DNA from: Bacteroidales bacterium UBA1180
GTDB taxonomy: Bacteria > Bacteroidota > Bacteroidia > Bacteroidales > Paludibacteraceae
Reading direction: 5' to 3'
DNA length: 36,831 nucleotides
Assembly: GCA_002310195.1 (NCBI GenBank)
Contig: DBYS01000004.1
Span: 1-36,831 of the forward strand
The first letter of the stretch is position 1; each line of letters starts with the position of its first letter. A program made the translations under genes and the position numbers. Under the pieces are notes generated by a model that was given only the letters and a program-made list of their open reading frames with translations, was not told the origin of the DNA and did not search any database. This document shows, one piece after another, positions 1 to 7,309 of this stretch.

Positions 1-30
1 ATGCGACTGAACATAATCGCTCCCTTTCTA

Positions 31-636
31 TCAGCTCTCCATAAACGTGTGATAGTACTTTCGTACCGTATCTTTATTAACGTGCAATATATTCCCTATC
101 TTCTTGAATGAAACTCCCTCTGCAAGCAATCCGCTTATCAGTTCTTCCTTCTTGTGTAACTTGTATGTACATTGCCGTGATTGCTTTCCTTTCGGTCTTC
201 CCAATTGCACACCTTCAGCACGTTTTCTTGCCAAAGCTTCTTTCGTCCTTTGACTAATTAGATTTCGTTCTATCTCTGCCGATAAACCGAAAGCAAAAGC
301 TAACACTTTGCTCTGAATATCATCGCCCAGCCGGTAGTTATCTTTGATCGTCCACACGCGACACTCCTTCTTCATACAGATACTCAGTATCTCCATAATC
401 ATAAATAGCGACCGTCCAAGTCGAGACAACTCGGAGCAGATAATAACATCCTCTTTCTCTACTTTCTTCAGTAGCACACCTAACTGCCGTTTGTTGTAAG
501 CTTTCGTGCCGGAGATCGTTTCTTCAATCCAACCGCCAATGTGCAGATTATTCACTTTGCAGAACCGTTCAATCTCAAACCGCTGGTTCTCGACCGTCTG
601 CTTGTCAGAACTTACGCGGATATATCCATATATCAT
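31..636 (-). CDS. Mpi-family serine site-specific recombinase (DNA invertase)
   Basis: A 201-residue serine recombinase of the resolvase/invertase family. The N-terminal catalytic domain shows YIRVS with the presumed nucleophile Ser9 and Arg7, and the SRLGRS motif carries Arg72 and Arg75. The long helix around 105-140 (AEIERNLISQRTKEAL) is the dimer helix, and LGRPKG at 146-150 leads into a C-terminal helix-turn-helix (about 160-200). Overall wording closely resembles the master DNA invertase Mpi of Bacteroides fragilis, which inverts promoters of capsule and other surface loci; that is family knowledge, and the targets here are unknown. The gene is visibly more AT-rich than the core genes from 1267 on. 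It is flanked by a 630-bp gap with phased repeats, so the segment looks accessory. The start ATG at 636 lies inside a 9-bp inverted repeat. Confidence 0.88.
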   Translation of the reverse strand: MIYGYIRVSSDKQTVENQRFEIERFCKVNNLHIGGWIEETISGTKAYNKRQLGVLLKKVEKEDVIICSELSRLGRSLFMIMEILSICMKKECRVWTIKDNYRLGDDIQSKVLAFAFGLSAEIERNLISQRTKEALARKRAEGVQLGRPKGKQSRQCTYKLHKKEELISGLLAEGVSFKKIGNILHVNKDTVRKYYHTFMES

Positions 637-678
637 ACGTTTTTGCTACAAATATGCAAAAACTATCCCAAAACGTAT
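635..678. repeat. 9-bp inverted repeat over the recombinase start codon
   Basis: ATACGTTTT at 635-643 is matched by its exact complement AAAACGTAT at 670-678, with 26 bp between. The left arm includes part of the recombinase start codon (634-636). The position suits autoregulation of the recombinase or a recombination half-site pair. No match to a specific known Mpi site is claimed. Confidence 0.5.
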
Positions 679-705
679 AAAGAACACTTAAAAAGCATAA
701 TCCTT

Positions 706-835
706 TTTATACAAGCCCGCAATCTCCCTTCCCATTTTTTTATACAAGCTGATGATTGACTTGTATAAATTCTAGGTGTTATGGAGTATCAGCTTGTATA
801 AATTCTTGGCATTTCGTACCGTTAGCTTGTATAAA
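706..835. repeat. Five helically phased copies of CTTGTATAAA
   Basis: The motif CTTGTATAAA occurs exactly at 760-769, 793-802 and 826-835, and as its complement TTTATACAAG at 706-715 and 739-748. Centre-to-centre distances are 33, 21, 33 and 33 bp, close to three and two helical turns. Four of the five copies extend to GCTTGTATAAA. Copies at 760 and 793 share 14 bp (CTTGTATAAATTCT). The DNA between copies is not conserved, so this is an array of sites rather than an ordinary tandem repeat. It lies immediately upstream of the invertase gene, which suggests binding sites for a recombinase or regulator. Confidence 0.8.
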
Positions 836-868
836 AAAACACTAATGTGTAATTTTTTTTCAAAAAGA

Positions 869-900
869 TTTGCAAAATTCATTTATTTTTGTTACCTCTG
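869..900 (+). promoter_or_regulatory. Bacteroidota-type promoter P1
   Basis: TTTG at 869-872, 20 bp spacer, TACCTCTG at 893-900 (one mismatch to TAnnTTTG). Transcription would start near 907 and run toward addA across short open frames. Confidence 0.6.
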
Positions 901-920
901 CAGCGGATTTGTGTACAATG

Positions 921-965
921 CAGAAAACACAAGCGGGCTAAATGTGTTTGTTACAGAAAACACAA
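921..965 (+). repeat. 12-bp direct repeat with 33-bp period
   Basis: CAGAAAACACAA occurs at 921-932 and 954-965, 33 bp apart, the same period as the upstream array. TGTGTTT at 943-949 forms an inverted partner to AAACACA at 958-964. The repeat lies about 14 bp after the predicted P1 start. Confidence 0.55.
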
Positions 966-1034
966 AAGGCAAAATAATGTTCAATATAAAAGCAAATGGT
1001 CGGATTCTTGTATTAACCCGGGTCGCTTAATCCG

Positions 1035-1067
1035 TTCGCTCGCATAAAAAATCCTTTGTTACCTTTG
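1035..1067 (+). promoter_or_regulatory. Possible promoter P2
   Basis: TACCTTTG at 1060-1067 matches the Bacteroidota -7 box exactly and is followed by CAG as in neighbouring promoters. The -33 box is poor: TTCG at 1035-1038 with a 21-bp spacer. Confidence 0.45.
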
Positions 1068-1159
1068 CAGTCGAAAGTCGGCAGGAAAATGTGTTCTCCC
1101 CGCTTTGCACGACGCCTCCAAGAGAATGTAAGTGCAAAACTGCACTTTTCTGACAAAAA

Positions 1160-1194
1160 AATCCTGCAATGTTTGTAATTGTGGGATTTTTTTT
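1160..1194 (+). terminator. Intrinsic-terminator-like hairpin inside the composite element
   Basis: Stem 1160-1170 pairs with 1178-1188 (11 pairs, two of them G-U), loop 1171-1177, followed by T at 1187-1194. The loop carries the TTTG used as -33 box by the overlapping promoter. It would stop read-through from P1 or P2 before addA. Confidence 0.65.
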
Positions 1195-1203
1195 GTAACT
1201 TTG
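1172..1203 (+). promoter_or_regulatory. addAB promoter P3
   Basis: TTTG at 1172-1175, 20-bp spacer, TAACTTTG at 1196-1203, a perfect match to the Bacteroidota consensus. Transcription would begin near 1210, about 57 nt before the addA ATG. The -33 box sits in a hairpin loop and the spacer contains that hairpin's T-tract. Confidence 0.8.
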
Positions 1204-1266
1204 CATCCGCAAAGTTCGGATGTATGCCGGTTATACTAAATTCATGCATCCCCAACCGCACAGCTT

Positions 1267-4200
1267 ATGGATCAACGAATAGATTTGCACCACCCCATCA
1301 CCGTATGCAAAGCGTCGGCCGGAACGGGTAAGACGTTCACGCTGGCTGCGTATTACATCGGGCTGCTGATGAGTGGCGAGAGTTACCAATCGATCCTTGC
1401 CATCACGTTCACCAACAAAGCCACGGCCGAGATGAGGGAACGTATATTGACGTACCTGTACGATATATGGCAGGGCACGGCGGATGCTAACTTCATCGCG
1501 TCCGTGCGGTCGTTCATGTTCCGCAACCGCGACAAGGGTGACCAGTGGTTCAAAAGCCGTGCGGAGGATTGCTTCAGGCAGATGCTGGCGGATTTCGACA
1601 ACGTGAAGATCCAGACCATCGACTCGTTTTTGCAGGCACTGCTGAGCGGTCTGGCCGGAATGTTGCACCAGAGTGCCGGACAGGAAACGGAACTGGACAC
1701 CGATCGCGTGATCACCGAGGCGGTTGACCAGTTGCTCTCCTCAGAGATGACGGACGACGACATCCGGATCATGCGCAACTATCTGAATGTGCGTCTCGAT
1801 CAAGATGAGAAAGTGTATATACGCGCTAATCTGATCGGTTTGGCCAAAGAGCTGTACAACGAGTCGGTGCAGATGATGGAGGCGAAGGGGCAGATAGTGT
1901 TTGACACACAGCGTATAGCCGCACGCCGCGAACGTATAGCCGCCAAGCGTGAGAATAGCTTGGAGATCGTGGGCTTGAGAACTGAATTGGAGCAAAAGTG
2001 GCAGGAGCTGAGCAATGCAGGCGAATCCGACCGCAAAGGGGTTAATCAGTCGCTTAACTCCGCGCTGAAGAATATTCGCACCAGCCTTGACGATCCCGGG
2101 CAGTTGAAGAAAAGCGACCGTTTTCGCGGATTGACGGACGATGCCTACCAGGCGGCATCGCAAGGAACAGGCGGTTGGGCAAAAGTGCCATCATATATAT
2201 CCCGACTCGCCGCCGATATGACCGACACGGCTCACCGTTGCCGCGCGTTCTACGCCACGATTGATCTGACCACAGAGCTGAGCCATGAGATGCAGCTGAT
2301 GAGTTCGCTGCAGCGCGTCATCCAGCGCAACCTGGCGGAGAGCAACAGGGCGCTACTGAGCCGTACGGCAGGCATACTGAACAGCGCCTTGCGTGACGGT
2401 GATGCAGATTTCATACTGGAGAAAGCCGGCATCCGTTATCACCACGTGCTGATGGACGAGTTTCAAGACACGAGCAAGCTGCAGTGGAGCGTGGTGGTTA
2501 AGCTGCTGCAGGATCTGGTGGCGGGTGAAGGCAACACCCTGCTCATAGTGGGCGACATCAAGCAGTCGATCTATCGCTGGCGTAACGGCGACTGGCATAT
2601 AATGGACGAGCTGACCAACGAGGAGTCGAACACATTAACCCGCGAGAGACTGAATCCGCGGTTCAGATCGCTACAGAAGAACTTCCGCAGCAGCGAAGAG
2701 GTGGTACGATTCAACCTGTCGCTCTTCCAATATGTGACGGATCACTATCCGCAATTCCACGACCAACTGAACGCCGGCGAGCAGGATCTGATCCGCCGCA
2801 TCTATGACGAAAATTATGATGGGGAAAACTTGGAACCATTCTACCAATCGCAGAAGAAACGAGGCGGATATGTGCGTTTTCGTGCGCTGGAGACCAAAGA
2901 CGAATGTCTGACGCAGATGTTCGATGCGATGGAGCAATTACTGCGCGACGGTGTGCATCCGGCCGACATGATGGTGCTCGTGCGCAGAGGTGCAGAAGCC
3001 CAATGGATCACATCGGAACATGCCTGCCTGAATGAGGAGGATTATCCTAACTTAAGCCAAGCGTCGTTTGTTTCCGCCTCGAGCTTCCAGCTCGATGCCT
3101 CCGAGGCGGTGAACACCATCATTGCCGCGCTGCGGCTGGTAGAGAACAGCGATGATCGTATAGCTGCTCATCAGATAGAGTTGGCGGTCGATAAGCCCGG
3201 AGCGGTTGACCTGATCCGTAAGCAGATCAGCCGTCGTATGCCGTTGTACGAGGCGGTGTGTGAACTGGTGAAGATCCTGCTGACGGACGATAGCGGACAG
3301 TACACGGGGCAGGAAACGGCGTATATCAACGATCTGCTGGACAGGACGCGCGACTATGTGCGGTCATTCGGCAGCGATATCCGTAAGTTCCTGCAGTACT
3401 GGGACGATACGATGCACTCGAAATCCATCCCGACGTTTGCATCGGGAGCCATACGGATCATGACAATCCACAAGAGCAAGGGCTTGCAGGCGCAGACGGT
3501 GTTCATCCCGTTCTGCAACTGGTCTATGGACGACAGCAAGAGCTCTTCGAAAATTTGGAGCCCCATCGCATCAGAGTTTGACGAAGGCGACGATTACATA
3601 CCGATCTCCGACAGTTCGATGATGTACGAGTCGGCATACCGGGAGCAATACATGCAGGAGCACATGGATCTGCGTATTGACAGTCTGAACATGCTCTATG
3701 TGGCCCTGACGCGCGCTGAGGATAACCTGTTCGTCTTTACGGATTACAAACTGACACAGAAGGGCAAAGCGCCCGGTCACGTAGGCTCGTACCTCGTGGC
3801 GTTTGTTGATCAGGATTATGAGGCAGGATCGGTGGTGGTCAAACCCGCTGAGCAGCAGTCGGGAACAGATCAGTCACGGCCGTTCGCCTTCGACGATGTG
3901 CCTACCAGACCGGCTGAACTATGGGCCAACAGCGAGCAGGTGCGGTTCGTGCAGTCGCAGGAGGGTGCTCTGTACGCAGATTACGGCGAAGACGCGTACC
4001 GCCGTGTAGCACGCATGGAGGAGGGAACGCTATGCCATGAGATATTTGCCAATATCCGCAACGCCGGCGAGTTGGATGCTGTGCTCGACGATTTTGAGAC
4101 GCGCGGCGAGATTCGCGACAAGACACAACGCGAGGAACTGAGAAAACTGATATCCTCGGCGTGGGAAGGCAATGAGCAGATGCGCAGTTGGTTTGTTGAC

Positions 4201-4461
4201 CCGTGGGAACTCAAACTCGAAACGGGCATCCTGGTCAACGACCGTGAGGTGCGTCCGGACCGGGTGATGATCGACCGGAACACGAACAATGCTATTGTGC
4301 TCGACTACAAGTTCGGGCAGTGGAACAAACATTACATCACGCAGGTGCAGCAATATATGGCCACGCTGCGCAATATGGGGCATTCGCAAGTAGAGGGATA
4401 CTTGTGGTTCGCACGGGAGAACAGACTGATAGAGGTAAAGGATGAAAGGGTGAAAGGGTGA
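1267..4461 (+). CDS. addA: AddA/RecB-like ATP-dependent helicase-nuclease
   Basis: A 1064-residue UvrD-family (superfamily 1) helicase with a C-terminal PD-(D/E)XK nuclease. Together with the next gene it would process double-strand DNA ends for RecA-dependent repair. Visible motifs: Walker A ASAGTGKT (about 16-23), motif II MDEFQD (about 396), VGDIKQSIYRWR (motif III), FRSSEEVVRF (motif IV), MTIHKSKGLQ (motif V, about 733) and LYVALTRAEDN (motif VI, about 811). The nuclease part shows GTLCHEIF (His near 925), RPDRV and VLDYKFGQW with the D-Y-K signature (about 1011). Length is slightly short of typical AddA. It is separated by only 4 nt from addB, so the two are one operon. Its promoter is the composite element at 1172-1203. 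Confidence 0.9.
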   Translation: MDQRIDLHHPITVCKASAGTGKTFTLAAYYIGLLMSGESYQSILAITFTNKATAEMRERILTYLYDIWQGTADANFIASVRSFMFRNRDKGDQWFKSRAEDCFRQMLADFDNVKIQTIDSFLQALLSGLAGMLHQSAGQETELDTDRVITEAVDQLLSSEMTDDDIRIMRNYLNVRLDQDEKVYIRANLIGLAKELYNESVQMMEAKGQIVFDTQRIAARRERIAAKRENSLEIVGLRTELEQKWQELSNAGESDRKGVNQSLNSALKNIRTSLDDPGQLKKSDRFRGLTDDAYQAASQGTGGWAKVPSYISRLAADMTDTAHRCRAFYATIDLTTELSHEMQLMSSLQRVIQRNLAESNRALLSRTAGILNSALRDGDADFILEKAGIRYHHVLMDEFQDTSKLQWSVVVKLLQDLVAGEGNTLLIVGDIKQSIYRWRNGDWHIMDELTNEESNTLTRERLNPRFRSLQKNFRSSEEVVRFNLSLFQYVTDHYPQFHDQLNAGEQDLIRRIYDENYDGENLEPFYQSQKKRGGYVRFRALETKDECLTQMFDAMEQLLRDGVHPADMMVLVRRGAEAQWITSEHACLNEEDYPNLSQASFVSASSFQLDASEAVNTIIAALRLVENSDDRIAAHQIELAVDKPGAVDLIRKQISRRMPLYEAVCELVKILLTDDSGQYTGQETAYINDLLDRTRDYVRSFGSDIRKFLQYWDDTMHSKSIPTFASGAIRIMTIHKSKGLQAQTVFIPFCNWSMDDSKSSSKIWSPIASEFDEGDDYIPISDSSMMYESAYREQYMQEHMDLRIDSLNMLYVALTRAEDNLFVFTDYKLTQKGKAPGHVGSYLVAFVDQDYEAGSVVVKPAEQQSGTDQSRPFAFDDVPTRPAELWANSEQVRFVQSQEGALYADYGEDAYRRVARMEEGTLCHEIFANIRNAGELDAVLDDFETRGEIRDKTQREELRKLISSAWEGNEQMRSWFVDPWELKLETGILVNDREVRPDRVMIDRNTNNAIVLDYKFGQWNKHYITQVQQYMATLRNMGHSQVEGYLWFARENRLIEVKDERVKG

Positions 4462-4465
4462 TAGG

Positions 4466-7309
4466 ATGAAAGGTTCATTTTTAGAGCAAACGGCTCGCTC
4501 CATCGTTGAGCATATCGAATGGAAGCAGTTGAGCAACACTACGCTTGTGTTGCCGTCCCACCGTGCAGGCCTGGTTCTGAAGAACGAACTGATGCGTCTG
4601 CAACGGGAGCAGGGGCAGAGCGCCGTCTGGTCGCCTGACGTAAAGACGCTGACCCAATTGCAGGATTCGCTCAGTCCGCTCTATGCCGAGGATGAGCTGT
4701 TCACCGTTGTGCGGCTGTACCGCCATTACCGCCGCCTCAATGCGGGGGATACAGACCTTATGCCGCTGGATATGTTCTACGGTTGGGGCAGACAGATGCT
4801 GGCGGATTTCACCAATGTGGATGCATCCATGCCGGCTGATAAAGTCGAGAACTTCTTCGCCAACGCCATAGCCGCCAATACGCTGGAGCGGCTGGAACTG
4901 GAGCAGGATGTACGCGAGCGCTTGCAAGCCCTGGTGAGTCAGAACCCGCACCACAGCGATGATTCGATCTATCACCGGTATGCGGCTATATGGGATCAAC
5001 TGTATGAACTGTACAAGGCGCTGCGTCAGGAGATGGCCGCCGAACGCAAAGGCTATGCGGGCATGCGCCAGCGCGCGGTGATCGAGACGTGGGGTAGCGA
5101 CTATATCCAATCGCAGATAGCCGGCCGGATATATGTGTTCGTGGGGTTCAACTATCTGCTGCCCGTCGAGCGCGAACTGATGGAGAAGCTCCGGGACAGC
5201 CGGCAAGCGATGTTCTACTGGGATTATGTTCCGGATTTCCAAACCAACAGCAAGGCTTTCCATTTTGCCCAAATCAACAGCGAACGATTAGGCAACAGCG
5301 CGCCCGAGATTCAGGTTGCCAGCCGAACGGAAGAGCCGAAGCAGGTGACCGTACTGGCCTGTTCGTCCCGCGAAGCGCAAGCGCAATACGTACATAGCTG
5401 GCTGCAAGCGAACTATACTGCCCACGGACAGAAAGTGGGCGTAGTGATAGGCGATGAGTCGATGCTCGAGTCGGTGATCTACACTATTCCCGCCATCACG
5501 CTACCCGGACAGACGGAGTCTGAGCAGGTGAATATAACCAAAGGTTTTCCGTTGCGCAACACGCAGATCTTTGCGCGCGTGTTAGGATGGCTGTACGACA
5601 AGGCTCGCGGAGATACCGATCAGGTGGTTACGTCCGCAGTGATCGATGAGCTACTCGCGGCTATTCTGCCCGACAAACAGGATGAAGAACAGTACGATGA
5701 ACAGGGCGATCAGGATCAGTCGCTCAACTGGAAGGATCTGCTTGTGATCGAGTCGGAGTACCAGGTGCGCAAGATCGTCAACCAGATGCGGTTGCTGATC
5801 ACCAACGGTCTGGGCGATGTGCCGATCACGTTGCGATTGCTAAGGCTGCTCATGCGCCGCGCGATGGAAACGGTGACAATGCCTTTCCACGGCGAACCGA
5901 TCACGGATATTCAGGTCATGGGTGTGCTTGAGACCCGTATGATGGATTTCGACAAGCTGCTCATTCTCAATGTAGAGGAAGGCGTCATCCCGCAGCACCA
6001 GACCGACAACAGTTTTATCCCGTACTACCTGCGCAAAACGTACTCGATGCAGACGCCCGACGAGAAAGCTACGATCTATGCCTACAACTTCTTCCGCCTG
6101 CTCAGTCGTGCCGGTCACTCCACCTTGCTCTACACCACCACCGATGGCGCAGAGAACAGCAAAGGTATGTCGCGGTTCGTCATGCAGATTCTTGTGTCAC
6201 CAGAGTTCAAGGTGGACAAGCTGGCGCTACGCGAACCGAGCATCGTGCCGGAGATGGATGATGCGCGGTTGGGCACATCAGGTATCTCGCTGCAATCGCT
6301 GCTGGAGGAAGGACCCGACGGTGTGTTGCGGCGTATAGGGACCGACTACCCTTATCGTTTGTCGCCCAGTGCACTGAACACCTATATCGAATGTCCGCGC
6401 AAGTTCTGCTTGGAATATATACAAGGTTTGCGGGAGGAAGATAAGGAGGACGCTGTGTTCACGCCGGCTGAATTGGGATCATTCGTACATGCTGCGATGG
6501 AGCATCTGTACAGGACGCATCTCGGGTGCGACAACAAGCATACAATAACCGTCACATCCGACCGGATTGAGGGAATCAGCGATGACAATCATTTGGCTGA
6601 AGCGCTGCAGATGGCCTATAAGGCTATGAATAAGAAGTGGGTGGACAAGCACAAATCCGGTGACCTAACTGACAACGAGCCGGTACCGGATCATTATCTG
6701 CCGGAGATGCACAGGAGCGACAACGAGGTGATCATCAGTTTCGTTCGTAATATCCTGGAGCGTGACAAGCAGGATGCAGCTGCAGGATTGCAGATCTGTC
6801 TGCTGGAGGCGCCGAGGTACTTCCGAGTGGATGTTGAGGGGGTAGGCACGGTGCAAACAGGCGGCATAATCGACCGATTGGATATCTACGGCCCTGCAGG
6901 CGAAGAGACATTGCGCGTGGTGGATTACAAATCCGGCGGATACAATTCGGGGAAACTTTCGGTCAAAGAGGAAGACCTGATGACCAATCCGGACAAGAGC
7001 TACGTGCGCCAGACTCTGATGTACAGCCATGCAGTGATGGCGAATGACGAGTCGGACAAACCCTTGCCGATCGAGCCGAACCTGTTCTTCTGCAGCCGCA
7101 AACTGACCGGATTGTCCACCACAGTGAGCGTTGGCAAACAATCGATAAAGAACTACCGCGACATACAAGAGTCGTTTCTGAAAGCGCTACGGGAAAAGAT
7201 GCGCGAGATTCTGACCACTACGGAGTTCCCGCCATGTGATGAGGGCAAGTGCAGCGGATTCTGTCCGTTCCTCGGCACATGCCGAAAATCTGTTACATTC
7301 CCAGACTGA
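4466..7309 (+). CDS. addB: AddB-like PD-(D/E)XK exonuclease subunit with Fe-S cysteines
   Basis: A 947-residue partner of AddA. The N-terminal two thirds is a divergent helicase-like scaffold; no clear Walker A is seen, as expected if it lacks ATPase activity. The nuclease domain shows a first cysteine region YIECPRKFC (about 640-649), FVHAAMEHLY (His), IIDRLD, VVDYKSGGY (about 818) and a C-terminal cysteine cluster CDEGKCSGFCPFLGTC (about 925-940). One upstream cysteine region plus three cysteines after the nuclease core is the iron-sulphur staple arrangement of AddB. The gene starts 4 nt after addA. Its last 17 bases overlap the 3' end of the convergent DUF5686 gene, leaving no room for a dedicated terminator. 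Confidence 0.85.
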   Translation: MKGSFLEQTARSIVEHIEWKQLSNTTLVLPSHRAGLVLKNELMRLQREQGQSAVWSPDVKTLTQLQDSLSPLYAEDELFTVVRLYRHYRRLNAGDTDLMPLDMFYGWGRQMLADFTNVDASMPADKVENFFANAIAANTLERLELEQDVRERLQALVSQNPHHSDDSIYHRYAAIWDQLYELYKALRQEMAAERKGYAGMRQRAVIETWGSDYIQSQIAGRIYVFVGFNYLLPVERELMEKLRDSRQAMFYWDYVPDFQTNSKAFHFAQINSERLGNSAPEIQVASRTEEPKQVTVLACSSREAQAQYVHSWLQANYTAHGQKVGVVIGDESMLESVIYTIPAITLPGQTESEQVNITKGFPLRNTQIFARVLGWLYDKARGDTDQVVTSAVIDELLAAILPDKQDEEQYDEQGDQDQSLNWKDLLVIESEYQVRKIVNQMRLLITNGLGDVPITLRLLRLLMRRAMETVTMPFHGEPITDIQVMGVLETRMMDFDKLLILNVEEGVIPQHQTDNSFIPYYLRKTYSMQTPDEKATIYAYNFFRLLSRAGHSTLLYTTTDGAENSKGMSRFVMQILVSPEFKVDKLALREPSIVPEMDDARLGTSGISLQSLLEEGPDGVLRRIGTDYPYRLSPSALNTYIECPRKFCLEYIQGLREEDKEDAVFTPAELGSFVHAAMEHLYRTHLGCDNKHTITVTSDRIEGISDDNHLAEALQMAYKAMNKKWVDKHKSGDLTDNEPVPDHYLPEMHRSDNEVIISFVRNILERDKQDAAAGLQICLLEAPRYFRVDVEGVGTVQTGGIIDRLDIYGPAGEETLRVVDYKSGGYNSGKLSVKEEDLMTNPDKSYVRQTLMYSHAVMANDESDKPLPIEPNLFFCSRKLTGLSTTVSVGKQSIKNYRDIQESFLKALREKMREILTTTEFPPCDEGKCSGFCPFLGTCRKSVTFPD

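Larger units (their letters stand above)
1130..1205 (+). repeat. 76-bp terminator/promoter composite repeat, copy 1
   Basis: This element aligns without gaps to the minus strand of 36609-36684, with 67 of 76 positions identical by hand count. It has a first hairpin (AAGTGCA at 1130-1136, TGCACTT at 1141-1147), then TGACAAAAAA, an 11-bp second hairpin with a T-tract, and finally the promoter -7 box TAACTTTG. All four differences inside the second stem preserve pairing, including an A:T to T:A swap between element positions 40 and 50. Here it lies directly upstream of addA with no gene ending just before it. Confidence 0.8.
637..1266. other. Gene-free accessory region with repeats and promoters
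   Basis: No convincing gene is seen in these 630 bp. An 84-codon open frame at 776-1030 is AT-rich, crosses the repeat sites and resembles no family I know. The region holds an array of five 10-bp sites (706-835), a 12-bp direct repeat (921-965), forward promoters near 869-900, 1060-1067 and 1172-1203, and a 76-bp composite element (1130-1205). Between 918 and 1030 three very short open frames (7, 11 and 17 codons) follow one another, with the stop of each touching or overlapping the next start. Confidence 0.6.

Noticed and set aside
706..835. CRISPR array
   Set aside because: The repeat unit is only 10 bp, two of the five copies are inverted, spacers are about 23 bp and no cas gene is present.
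776..1030. 84-codon open frame in the accessory gap
   Set aside because: It starts within the repeat array, spans promoter P1 and has no family resemblance. Only its last 17 codons form part of the mini-ORF chain noted separately.
1..1266. Complete integrative element or prophage
   Set aside because: Only one recombinase gene is present, with no relaxase, structural genes or identifiable attachment-site duplication in the window.
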